DNA of 64,000 nt from an uncultured Chlorobiaceae bacterium (GTDB lineage Bacteria; Bacteroidota; Chlorobiia; Chlorobiales; Chlorobiaceae): assembly GCA_903820085.1 (NCBI GenBank), contig CAIJGA010000021.1, positions 1 through 64,000 on the forward strand. Reading direction: 5' to 3'. A model generated the notes under the pieces. The model saw only the letters and a list, made by a program, of their open reading frames with translations, ran no database searches and was not told the origin of the DNA. The position numbers and the translations under genes are program-made. Below are positions 30,501-38,300 of this stretch, piece by piece; position 1 is the stretch's first letter; each line of letters starts with the position of its first letter.

Positions 30501-31083
30501 CATCGAAAAAGCCATCATCAACACTGAACTCCGCCCCAGGCAGAAGGGAGCGCCAGAGTTCATGAATTCTCGATTCAAGAAGAGAACGCTGCTCTTTATC
30601 GCCTCTTTTTGTAACGGCGGGGTTGAACTGAAAAGAGGTATCAAGCAGGAGCGGGCGAACACCGGCCTTGTCAGGCTCTGAGGTAAAAGAGTCGATCCCG
30701 GATAGAATTGACTTTTCGAGATGAGCAATCCGTTGCAAACATGCACTCCAGCTTTCATCACTACCTGCGTCATCAAAAACCAGAGGCAGGGTCACCTCAC
30801 CCTTCCGCGAACTCACGGTAACACCTGTTACTATACGTTGACCGGGCTTCTGCAGGGCGAGAACCCTGACATGAACAGCAAGCAGAAGCGTGCTTAATGA
30901 AATGTTGTTCGATTCTGCAAACCTCTTGAGCTGAAGGGTCTGGAGGGGATCAAGTTCATCCTCAATGAGAAGTAGTTTCTTTTGTAATGCCTCCGGTGAC
31001 GGGGCGGCACTCTCCCGGTAAAAGAGGAGCGGCGGGATATCAGCAAGCAGCGTGGTCCAGAAATCGTTCGATGGAGTAGTCAT
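21523..31083 (-). CDS. hybrid PKS-NRPS, partial C-T-KS-DH-KR-T-C-A-T-C, no AT
   Basis: The 3186 residues contain, in order: the C-terminal half of a C domain (5-110, no HHxxxDG); a carrier (Ser near 198); a ketosynthase (262-690; Cys in TACSSS near 427, EAHGTGT near 563, GNYGHLDA near 601); a linker of trans-AT type; a dehydratase-like domain (His near 881, Asp in FHPGVLD near 1048, but the usual Pro after HxxxG is altered); a ketoreductase (GGTGGLA near 1342, Tyr in GAYSAAN near 1490); a carrier (GGDSM near 1614); C (HHALADG near 1805); A (near 2100-2600, code DIFALGVTFK, unassigned); a carrier (GGHSL near 2684); and a final C (HHIVHDGWS near 2880). No acyltransferase GHSxG domain exists, so malonyl loading must occur in trans. 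Confidence 0.93.
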   Translation of the reverse strand: MTTPSNDFWTTLLADIPPLLFYRESAAPSPEALQKKLLLIEDELDPLQTLQLKRFAESNNISLSTLLLAVHVRVLALQKPGQRIVTGVTVSSRKGEVTLPLVFDDAGSDESWSACLQRIAHLEKSILSGIDSFTSEPDKAGVRPLLLDTSFQFNPAVTKRGDKEQRSLLESRIHELWRSLLPGAEFSVDDGFFDAGGNSLLLVRLHEKLAAEWPGVFSVARLFSVVTIAAQARCIMEKTEQEQHHESVQKDDKAEIKSTHIAIVGIGLRIPGAGTLQSCWEDVSSGADRVATISPKRLEDTRDMINTLGDTLPERFREAAWLDDILDFDPERFRISPADAALVHPEQRLFFETALMALENAGYGGRALDNEKIGVFAAAGGGSTWTEYALKVLPERAEQIFINNVPSNIATRLSFIHNWRGPATVVDTACSSSLTAVHLACQSLLNKECSAALAGGAKLILIPPSADTRFTIESSTARTHAFDESADGTGSGEGSVLFFLKTLEQAKRDRDPVHAVILGTAINQDGASSGIAAPNPAAQSEVIIAAAAKAGVPLSSISYIEAHGTGTHLGDPVEIEGIRLAFKGENTKTGFALIGSGKGNYGHLDACAGALGLLRAVLCLKNDQAPPQPFFNRANPRINFDDSPVRVSTRLISLPDLGTPRRAGVSSFGLSGINVHAVIEAPPPEKSNPDAPGAGWMVIGLSAATTSLLNTYVATLVKEIHSNLHYRPLDIAYTLNSGRDSLTERLAIWFRDRDELLAALEASQSTNSDERHLCGRIGRKERLQPALQAVALQSDEASARMAAQAFLEGARLQLPLQLQPGRLHLSAAPLQRITCRPPRIVSQKPHRDRNQTFFLLPTDTPEGIRYPLNLHAAEFWPAAEHLLDGVPTLVGMGIVPLLAFVYSEEESGEGKFSPFAIRELSWIRPLQTPQIQPGSLSILVTNCDDGFQQANLGGRMVDGGWKTFVEARLSNLTHFPAVSAEEAEEIRLKALELTADPDMADEPEGDVRVSSRWSALLARGGCENKFSALLQLPLCDHEERNLQSFHPGVLDRAVSIVLDLPGLVPASCSEILLFQPLPEKIFASAERRLLEDGGIMADVKLYDMESQELSISFRGLHFAPTALRANEKKSVIKVPVIPSLPVWINDPVDSVLSSLPPIALIGEGELWQRIASHPLFRRAQIASCSSSAVTEEVLSLIKEGSVRHLLFVPGPGEDIGLRTLNVLRPLMAHLRHPLQLLAAGEGAFALDITQNAPIPGPDTALMAALVMVAGYEEPMLSTRYVEIQKGAPLEPLFQEFEAFELSEHSPILIDNTGKRRKRIFEPLRADSAATKSIWPTSGCCVVSGGTGGLALLLAEEFSCRGAVSLALLSRRELAAGNESDALKRLELLEALAALGITVRHWQIDVSRLEELSLVLDEVRSTLGPITAVVHLAGLVDSHILVNETPGTFSMATAPKVEGARNLDYLTRNDPVEAFVLSGSLTAIESRAGTGAYSAANLFLDAFARWRQSEGRPALTIDWCQVGEVGMAARILEGKLAEYSLSPDEVVRYWRMALGAGASQVTLLYDKNPVERVKEIPDSQEQPKMLEKALAQIWAEILGYESVESDDDFYSLGGDSMSGIDIVDRIVKELGHPLSYTDLVESATVGRLAERLRTQAEAATTGEGSRSSHKLTPAPAENRYPVSREQLALIQAQMAAENSIAYNLPNIISLPSDCDRDRLESALRSLICRHEILRTRFSFEKSEPEMEILPEVPLQLSSIRPTEKVTAQFWRSRVKPFDLEAEPPVRFELIERENGTPQSLFFDIHHALADGLSLELLIGDLAQLYGGKTLPPLPLQFKDYAWWSRRGEGVEAFDTAKQYWIERYNSLPLPVLDLPSDRPRPAYHTWECGSVAFTLPQKSVDALRLFASAHATTPFTVVLSAWASLFARYSSSDDLVISVPVDARESVGAASIPGMMVSLIPLRISIAEEESVDSFIRRLHREVSEAMRNRACPLGMLLEAIAPQAAPERTLLSEVTLSYMNFSESKGYEADDEGKDAFRILGVERGNGKNDLSIFIRDLPAGISVTCEYYSAIYDRDRIERMGEHFICLLDALVSSEGEKQLSTLPLLAAWEREWLEKAGRGSDTPQPEPLNLFACFASKAKERSSAIAISDKSERLSYTELLCRAEGIAQYLAREGVCEGDIIAMHIERSCSAVAIILAINALGACYLPLDTSFPALRIALILADADCRMVIADAAGRKVIDEADLTECEDKESNNDGRVPNKRLMVESEKLALMSSSPGAVFERREDLLAYLMYTSGSTGQPKGVRVFERGIIRLTVNQDYIEIGNEDRMMLVSSLAFDISTFDLWGALLNGAELCVIDRNVLLDPAAFAAEITCRNITIMAMATGLFHRQAETMPESFFSVHKVLAGGELMNPELLKRAAEAAPQTEFYNVYGPTENTTFTTTHLVTPGDLQGQAIPIGKPIPLTTVMVYDKRDQVVPIGIWGEIINGGKGVADGYQNRPEQTAASFFTTQDGQYCYRTGDIGRWRVDGVLEIGGRRDTQIKLRGFRIELGEIEDALCRHPSIAGGAVLFRKDAGELVACLVLKGKTPEAIELRSWLMQRIPSYMVPARFISVARLPVNSNGKLDRKLLDMEAQNGALLKDVSTSSTGLPAGDSEKMVAELFSEIFNRPVKDRNISFLDLGGHSLIIIRAINRIAQLSGVRLSISDFFTTPTIAGLAARIDAESHRDDAGGTIPVADNAAFPFASHAEERLYMVNSIDASSAAYNMTFFFRTGEEFVSKALHKAIVELVKRHEALRTGFEECDGVIIRRIADPQEINLEWNEDDLSQYSDPFFEALLLTQKEVAKPFNLARPPLLRIRIIRLSKEQTLILLITHHIVHDGWSSRIFLSELKIAYQAALHGTSPVFSPLPISIRDYALWQRTRDWSESARWWLNTLKGAPERIEIPCDRPLPEIPANRGATIKMEFPPETARALQRFAIQSGVSMASVGLTLFATLLYRLTRQSEMVIGMGVAGRDHTELEGLIGFFVNVLPIRIRLDRESEFSTLLGEVHEMLMGALAHREYPFDSMVRDLAPKRSGNRQPLINVVFEYQRFEPVDPDNIFPPAPEISDSFARSLDEVIYTPTAKHDLLLFYVEQEERSVLMVEYDTDILDAGTVERWISYYIQLAKHLCAESLKTTESGREEP

Positions 31084-31117
31084 GTTTTAACGCAATAAAG
31101 AGGGTTGAACTCCTTTC

Positions 31118-31828
31118 TCAATACACAGGTAACTCATCTTTCTTTCTCATAAATTTCCCATTCTCTCCGGACCAGGCCAATGTGAGCCGGTGCTGCAAAG
31201 AGGGCCGTTCACGCCACAAATGCCAGTGAGCTGAGGGTTTGACGCCATCATTCATGGTGACAGCCCTGTTGGCGGCCAGATCGATCCGGATAGAGGAGAA
31301 GGGAAGGGAAAGCCCCCGTCCGTCAGCTTTGGCAACAGCTTCGCGAGCAGTCCAGAGCTCAATAAATGCCGAACATCGTTCAGAGCTCTCCATCAGTTCA
31401 AGCATCCTTATCTCTTCAGCGCTTAACCCGTAGGCGGCCAGATCAGAAGAGAGCACACGCTCATGCTCAACTGCCTCGACATCAACGCCTACCCGGCCAG
31501 ATATGCTCACCGCCACAGCTACCATGCCCGGTGTATGCGAAAGGCTCACATCCATGCCACGAAACTCCTCCATGTCGATAAAGGGTTTGCCGAATCCGCC
31601 CCGTGAAATGATCAGTGAAGAGGGTGAAGCACCGACTCTTTTGCCGATCACAAGCCGGAGCAGGGCATGTGCGGCAACATAGGCAATGCGGTCATGCTCG
31701 CGCCGAAACCGAAGGGCACGCATCCGTTCCTCATCATCAAGCAGCTCAAGCCACTGCGGAGGAGAGAGCTCCAGGCCCTGAAGGTCATGTGTCCATAACA
31801 TGACGGCATGTTCGGAGAGTATGCTCAT
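31118..31828 (-). CDS. Sfp-type phosphopantetheinyl transferase
   Basis: This 236-residue enzyme would move 4'-phosphopantetheine from CoA to the Ser of the T domains in this cluster. The Mg2+ motif 'VGVDVE' (D116, E118) and 'LWTAREAVAKADG' (W159, E163, K167) are those of the Sfp/EntD class rather than AcpS. Its ATG overlaps the stop of the upstream thioesterase-bearing NRPS (ATGA), and the hybrid PKS-NRPS follows 34 bases later, so it is clearly part of the cluster. Confidence 0.95.
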   Translation of the reverse strand: MSILSEHAVMLWTHDLQGLELSPPQWLELLDDEERMRALRFRREHDRIAYVAAHALLRLVIGKRVGASPSSLIISRGGFGKPFIDMEEFRGMDVSLSHTPGMVAVAVSISGRVGVDVEAVEHERVLSSDLAAYGLSAEEIRMLELMESSERCSAFIELWTAREAVAKADGRGLSLPFSSIRIDLAANRAVTMNDGVKPSAHWHLWRERPSLQHRLTLAWSGENGKFMRKKDELPVY

Positions 31829-34800
31829 AAGCTACCCGAAATGTTTGTAAAAATATGCCGGGCAATCTCTCCGACAAAAGGAGGCAGAAGCATCTGGCCG
31901 TGCGTTCCATCAATCCAGCATAGCTCAACGCCTCCTCCGGCAAAAGGACGCCATCCGTTATAGTCGTCACCCGGAATGCCGGGCGCCTGGCTGGAAGAGA
32001 TTCTTGGCCGGATGAGCAGCAACTCCTCGCTGCTGATTTTCGGCTGGTAGCGCAGGGCTGCCAGACCGTTATTCTGGAAAAGCGCAAGCAGACGCCGCAG
32101 ATGGTCACGATCAATACCTTCCGGCAGATAGTCGCTGCTTCGATCATGGAGAACAAGCATGTCGAGCCGCTCTTGTGGGGTGAGTGTACGCAAATACTCT
32201 GCACTTCCAAGCCCCATCTCGTCAAACATGGTAGCAATAAACTCAGCCTCATCCATCTGAAGCATCCGGCGGATGGGATCGGAGGATGCTATGCCGTCAA
32301 GCACAATGACTCGCTGGATTTTGACCCCGAGCCGGCGCAACTGGTATGCGGCCTCCCAGGCAAGCAGGCCGCCGAAACTCCATCCAAGCATGATGAGAGG
32401 ACGGTCAAGATCGAGCAATTCACGCAGATCATCAAGATATCCGCCAACCATGGCCTCCACAGTCGGTTGAAGGGGTTGTCCGGCTTCCAGCCCGGAAGCC
32501 TGTGCCATGTAGATTGGCCATTCACATCCGAGTGCATCAGTAAGGCCCTTGTAGCACAGTACATTCCCTCCGACAGGATGAAAGCAGACAATCGGTGTTC
32601 GATCACCGCTTCTGTTGACGGCAACGACCGAATTCCAGCTTGAAGCGGCCTGTTTTGCCTCAATCCTGTCAGCCATCCTTGCGATTGTTGTTGAAGTAAA
32701 GAGCTCTGCGAGAGGAAGTTTCACCCCGAACTCACTTTCCAGAAGGGATACCAGCCTTACACCGAGTACACTGTGGCCGCCAAGAAGAAAAAAATCATCG
32801 TCGCATGACTCCACCTGAACATCAAGAACACTCTGCCAGATCAAGGCGAGTCGCCGTTCTGAATCCCTGGTGAAGGGGTGTTTCGGAGAGCTGTTCTGGT
32901 TAAACAATCCTCTGGTATTAAGTGACGGCAGCCGCTTCTCATCAAGCTTTCCGTTGCTGTTGAGGGGAAGCGCTTCCATTTCGACAATCAGGGTCGGCAT
33001 CATCCAGGCAGGAAGAGAGAGATCAAGATCCGCCCTGCACCTGGCGGTATCAAATCCCGGTGCAGGCACGACATAGGCAACCAGAATCATGTCGCCATCA
33101 TTACGGGGATCAGCAACAGCAACTACTGCCTGACGAACAAGAGGAGAGGCCTTGAGTACGGACTCAATTTCCGACAGCTCAATGCGGTAGCCGCGCACCT
33201 TAACCTGCCGGTCTTCGCGTCCAATGAATTGAAGAAGGCCCGGCTGAATCCAGCGGCCTATATCTCCGGTCCGGTACCACCGCTTATTGTTCTCATCCAG
33301 AATAAATCGTGCGGCAGTGAGTTCAGGCTCATTGATGTATCCACGGGCAAGCCCCGCACCGCCGATCATGATCTCTCCGGGAATGCCAACCGGAAGCAGC
33401 CGGCCTGCCTCATCACACACCTTTATATCAACTCCCCGGAGAGGTGCTCCGATTGGCGGAGGAAGATGGTTTTTCCAGTTTCGGGAACTCATCCTGTATT
33501 GTGAGGCGGAGACACAGCACTCTGTAGGACCATAGGCATTCCACACCTCGCACTCTGTAACTCCCTGAAGTGCGTAGAACCGCTCCACCAGACTTGCTGC
33601 GAAGCTCTCGCCTCCCAGAATAAACGAGTTGACGGAGCTCCCGGTTTGACTCTTCTGCCAGTAGTCAAGCAGGAGCCCGAAAAGAGATGGCGTTGAATCA
33701 GCAACATTGATGCTGTGCAACTGGAAAAAACGGTGCAGAGCCTCGGGATCTTGGCGGGTATACTCTTCAGGAATAAAGAGCGTGTGGCCATTGAGCAGAG
33801 TAGTAAAGATATGATGTATCGATCCATCAAACGCAAAGGAAAAACAGCAGCTTATGTTCAGAAACTGCTCATTGATCCTTTCCGAAAGCGGAGTATAGAC
33901 CTCTTTTTCAATTGCATTGATCAGATTGATGACCGGACCGTGCTCTACAAGCACTCCTTTCGGTTTTCCGCTGGTGCCGCTGGTGAAAATAAGATAGGCT
34001 GCATGAGCGGGCCCCGACTCGCTGTTAAAAAAATCGGAAGCAAGTGGAGGAAGAGAAAAGAGTGAACGGCGGTCAAAATGCAGTGGCGCTTTGCGGCCGG
34101 AAGAAGATCCTGCACACCCCCCGAGACCATCAAGAGTGATAACAAGATCAAAAGCATAGGGTGCCGGGTCAAAACCCGGCGCATCGACTGCTGAAGCTGA
34201 AACAGATGGTTTTTCCTGACGGCCTGCTGCCCAGTCACTGAAAAACTCGAAGGGGACAAAAAAACTTCCGTTCAGATTGCTTCTGGTAGAATAACCCTCA
34301 TCAGGATGCTGACGGGCAAAATCCGAGAGGTCGGAGAGGTAGGCTTCATGACGGTCGAGATTCCATAGACTGCCGAGAAAAATTATTCCGCCCGGGGCAA
34401 GAAGCTTCATGGATTTGTCAAGCACCATGCGAAGGTAGCCATATCCGGGAAAGCTTTCAATAACGCTGTTCATCACAATGAGGTCGAAACTGCCAGGCGA
34501 AAGTATGTCAATGTCATGAGCGGCCAGATGACGGCCTGTAACCTGCTTCAGTCCGAGACTTCGGGCCACAACTTCAACGCGCTCGGCGTTGTACCGTGAG
34601 AGGTCGGTTGCAAGATAGGTTGAAGAGAGCGGAGCAATGTGGCGCATACTGAAACCCGATGCACACCCTATTTCAAGGACCCTGGCTCCGGGTTTTATAT
34701 GTTGAGCTATTTTATTGTGTGCATTTGCGCCGAATGCAGCCATAGCTTCTGGCGATATCGGCAGACCGGTAAATGCACTTTTCCACCCCCCGGCCTCAAT

Positions 34801-35361
34801 ATCATCAGTCGCTGAGGATGCTATATGATCCCACAGCTCTGTGGACATAAGCTCTCCCGGTTTCTCAACCAGGGAATCAACCTTATCACTGTCGAGTGTG
34901 AGGCTGAATTGAATGGAAGGGCAGAGCCACTCAAGCTGCTGCATGTCGCCGGAATTCCGGCTTGAACTGACGAGAGCTGCCGCATCGGCTATTGAGAGCA
35001 GCATTCTGCGGCGTTCAAGCGGCAGGGTAGGGTCAACGGGAAGGTAGACACACCCCGCCTTTATGATGCCTATGATGGCTGCGATAAAGTGCCGGTGGCG
35101 TTCAATCATGACTCCAACCCGGCTCTCCCTTTGAAGCTTTCTCTCTGTTAAAAACTGTCCGATTCTCTGTGAAAGGTCATCCAGTTCCCGATAGGTCATT
35201 GAGCCCTCTTCATCAACTACGGCTCTACGCAGGGGGTAAAGAAGCGCCATTTCGGAAAAACGTGCAGCGATATTCCTCCCTCCATCGAGAGCTGTAGAGC
35301 ACTGCTCACCTGAAGCGACGGCTGATGAGGGATCTTCAAAAGTAAAATCTGCAATTTTCAT
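31825..35361 (-). CDS. NRPS with methyltransferase-interrupted A domain, A[MT]-T-TE
   Basis: In these 1178 residues the A domain begins near 30 (A2 motif 'KAGCVYLPVDPTLP' near 105). It is then split by an insert of about 300 residues with the SAM-binding motif 'VLEIGCASGF' near 228 and 'FDLIVMNSVI', and resumes at A3 ('IFTSGTSGKPKG', near 463). The A-domain code reads DGHDIGAVSK, which I cannot assign. A carrier (GGHSV near 862) and a type I thioesterase (Ser in GWSFGG near 994, His in IDGTHG near the C-terminus) follow. There is no C domain. The start overlaps the preceding NRPS (ATGA). The likely job is the last activation, methylation and release by hydrolysis or cyclisation. Confidence 0.93.
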   Translation of the reverse strand: MKIADFTFEDPSSAVASGEQCSTALDGGRNIAARFSEMALLYPLRRAVVDEEGSMTYRELDDLSQRIGQFLTERKLQRESRVGVMIERHRHFIAAIIGIIKAGCVYLPVDPTLPLERRRMLLSIADAAALVSSSRNSGDMQQLEWLCPSIQFSLTLDSDKVDSLVEKPGELMSTELWDHIASSATDDIEAGGWKSAFTGLPISPEAMAAFGANAHNKIAQHIKPGARVLEIGCASGFSMRHIAPLSSTYLATDLSRYNAERVEVVARSLGLKQVTGRHLAAHDIDILSPGSFDLIVMNSVIESFPGYGYLRMVLDKSMKLLAPGGIIFLGSLWNLDRHEAYLSDLSDFARQHPDEGYSTRSNLNGSFFVPFEFFSDWAAGRQEKPSVSASAVDAPGFDPAPYAFDLVITLDGLGGCAGSSSGRKAPLHFDRRSLFSLPPLASDFFNSESGPAHAAYLIFTSGTSGKPKGVLVEHGPVINLINAIEKEVYTPLSERINEQFLNISCCFSFAFDGSIHHIFTTLLNGHTLFIPEEYTRQDPEALHRFFQLHSINVADSTPSLFGLLLDYWQKSQTGSSVNSFILGGESFAASLVERFYALQGVTECEVWNAYGPTECCVSASQYRMSSRNWKNHLPPPIGAPLRGVDIKVCDEAGRLLPVGIPGEIMIGGAGLARGYINEPELTAARFILDENNKRWYRTGDIGRWIQPGLLQFIGREDRQVKVRGYRIELSEIESVLKASPLVRQAVVAVADPRNDGDMILVAYVVPAPGFDTARCRADLDLSLPAWMMPTLIVEMEALPLNSNGKLDEKRLPSLNTRGLFNQNSSPKHPFTRDSERRLALIWQSVLDVQVESCDDDFFLLGGHSVLGVRLVSLLESEFGVKLPLAELFTSTTIARMADRIEAKQAASSWNSVVAVNRSGDRTPIVCFHPVGGNVLCYKGLTDALGCEWPIYMAQASGLEAGQPLQPTVEAMVGGYLDDLRELLDLDRPLIMLGWSFGGLLAWEAAYQLRRLGVKIQRVIVLDGIASSDPIRRMLQMDEAEFIATMFDEMGLGSAEYLRTLTPQERLDMLVLHDRSSDYLPEGIDRDHLRRLLALFQNNGLAALRYQPKISSEELLLIRPRISSSQAPGIPGDDYNGWRPFAGGGVELCWIDGTHGQMLLPPFVGEIARHIFTNISGSL

Positions 35362-38300
35362 GGCTGCTGCTCACGTTGACTTGGTAAACCGGCTTGTAAA
35401 TCTTTCTGAAGAGCGGCGATCTCCTTCAGCATCGAGAAGAAGCTGAGAGCCACTCCTGTCGACTCCTCGGCAGAAATTATGGCGGTATTGAAGCTCAGTT
35501 TCAGCCTCAGGGCATCTCCGCTCTCATTCATGCTGAAAAAGCTTTTCAGTGCTGTATGGTCATGGCATTCGATTTCAGGCTCGACACCGGCTGATTGCGG
35601 CAACGGCATATTCAGCATGGCTTGAGACCTCTGCGCGAGTTGTTTGCGGTCAAGTTTTCCGCTAAGGGTATAAGGCAACTCCGTGACCAGAATAAATCGG
35701 GCAGGAATCATGCTCTCCGGGAGATGCTCCCTTAGAAGACGGCGCACTTCAGCCGGATCAACCAATTCATCACAGAGAATCCATGCATGCAGTTCATCAA
35801 GCCCCTGGTTTGATACAGGAACAACGACAGCGCGGAGTATATGCTTTTGACGTTCAAGAGCATGTTCAATTTCACCGGGCTCAATTCGCTGACCGCGGAT
35901 TTTAACCTGCCAGTCGGAACGTCCGAGGTATTCAATGCTACCGTCAGGCAGCCATCGACCAAGATCTCCGGTCAGATAGAGTCGCCCGGGAGGATTGAAG
36001 GAGTCAGCAATAAAGCGTTCAAGGGTAAGTTCCGGGCGGTTCAGATAACCTCGAGCCACCTGCACGCCGCCAATGGCAATTTCACCCGGAATACCGACCG
36101 GCAAAGGGTGATGAGAAGCGTCAAGAATATAAAGTGAGGTGTTGGCTACAGGACGACCTATTGAGACATTGCTGTTTCCCTGCCAGGGAGATGCGCACTG
36201 CCAGCTAACATCTACAGTCGTCTCGGTTGGACCATAGAGGTTATGAAGCTTGGCACCTGATCGATCATAAACAAGCCGGTTAAAACGTTCAGCAAGACTC
36301 TCTTCAAGCGCTTCTCCGCTTGAAAAAACCAGCCGAAGGCTCGCTATGCTGGAAAACTCTATCCGCCCGCTCTCAAGCGTGTCAAGAAAAGCGGCAAGCA
36401 TTGAGGGCACAAAGTGAATAACCGTAACGTTATGCTTCCGGATTGCTTCCGCCAGCTCTTCAGGATCCTTTTCAGCACCCGGCCTGAGTATGGCAACTGC
36501 CGCTCCCGTCCATGACCACCAGAAGAGCTCCCAGATGGAAACGTCAAAAGTTGCCGGTGTTTTCTGCAAAACGACATCTTCCGCACCGATAGGGAAAGAG
36601 TTCTGCATCCATAGAATACGGTTGAGAACCGAGTGATGCTCTATGAGTACCCCTTTCGGCTTGCCGGTTGAGCCGGAGGTGAAGATGATATAGGCCAGAT
36701 CATCAGGCTTTGCACGTGACACAGGATCGGCTTCCTGATCGCACAATGGAAGTGAAATGGACCGGCAGCACTCACTCAATACCGGCGGAAGCGGTTCATC
36801 AACGAGAACAAAGGGGTTCCGGAAATCGTCGAGAATTTCACGAAGACGCTCAGCCGGGTGGCTTGCATCAAGCGGCACATAGACCCCCCCGACCATCAGT
36901 ATTGCGAATATGGAGGCAAGCATCTCCTCTGATCGGGCCAGCAGCATAATAACCGCCTCTCCGCGGACTATACCGTTTTTCTCGAGATGAGCTGCTATGG
37001 CTCCAGCCCTGCGGGCAAAACCGCCGTAATTCAGTGTGGTACCGTCATGCGGGATTACTGCAAGTTCAGTGGCACGGCGTTGCGAAATATCAAGAAACGG
37101 CTCGATAATCGAACGGCGTGACGGAAGTGAAAGGCTGGTGTTATTAAACTCCTGTAAAACCATATTTTTCTCACCCGGAATCCAGATATCAAGCATCGAA
37201 ACTGTTTCGCCGGGATTTGCGATGACTGAACGGGCAAGCGACTCAAGGCGGCGAACAACTCTTGTGACGGTATCCTCATCAAAAAGTTCTGCTGAGTATT
37301 CCACAAAGAGCTCAATGTTTCCATCTCTCTTCATGAAGTTGAATGAGAGATCAAACTTGGCAAACGGCAGGCCGACAGGAACATTTTCGGTCTTCAGGCC
37401 GGTCAGTCGGGGAGCTTCGGGAAGCAGTTCCTGCCAGACAACGAGAACATCAAAAAGCGGATTACGGGAGAGATCCCTCGCCAGATTCAGGCTCTCGACA
37501 AGATGACCAAAAGGGCATTGTTGATCAGAGAGTGCGGTCTGCCACTCAATATCGACGGCAGCAAGATGTTCAAGAAAGCTCTGATCAGGTTCAATCCGGC
37601 AGGGAAGTACCAGGGTATTGACGAAAAAACCTGCAAGATCGGCCATCTCATACCTGTCACGTCCGGATGAGAGTGCTCCCAGAGCAAACGCTCCTGCACG
37701 GCTGAACCCGCAGAGACGGTAAAGGAGCAGTTCTACGAGAGCAAGCACAAAGACATAGGGAGTAACGCCTGCATCTCTGGCCAGCCGGTCCATGCCCTGG
37801 CTGAGAAGGGGATCAAACGGAATGGCAACCGTTGCTCCTTCGTAGCTCCGGGTGGCGGGGCGAACCCTGTCTGAATGCAGATCGAGTGGTTCCGGCGGAG
37901 GAGTGAGCCATTGAACCCTGCGTTCAAGAACCGCTCTGCTCTCCTCACTCTCAAGAAACCTCTTCTCTGCAATTACATAATCTGCCAGAGATAAGCCTGA
38001 TGGAGGCGGCGGAGCAGGGGCGGCTCCTGTTTCAAAATCGTAGAAGTACGCAAGGTCATGAAGAAGCGTATTCAGACTCCAACCGTCGCATGCTATATGG
38101 TGAAGGAGTATTAAAAAACGCCACTTCTCTTCACCAAGCCTGAAAAGAAAGGTTCGAACCGGAGTCTCAGCTTCAAGACGGAACGGGCGGCGGATCTCCT
38201 CCTTCATCCTGCGATCAATTTCTGCTTCAGGGTTGGCTGAATCTCTGAAATCTTCACTATGAGGCAGAACTTTCCCGACAGGAAGCAGATGGTGACGAAA

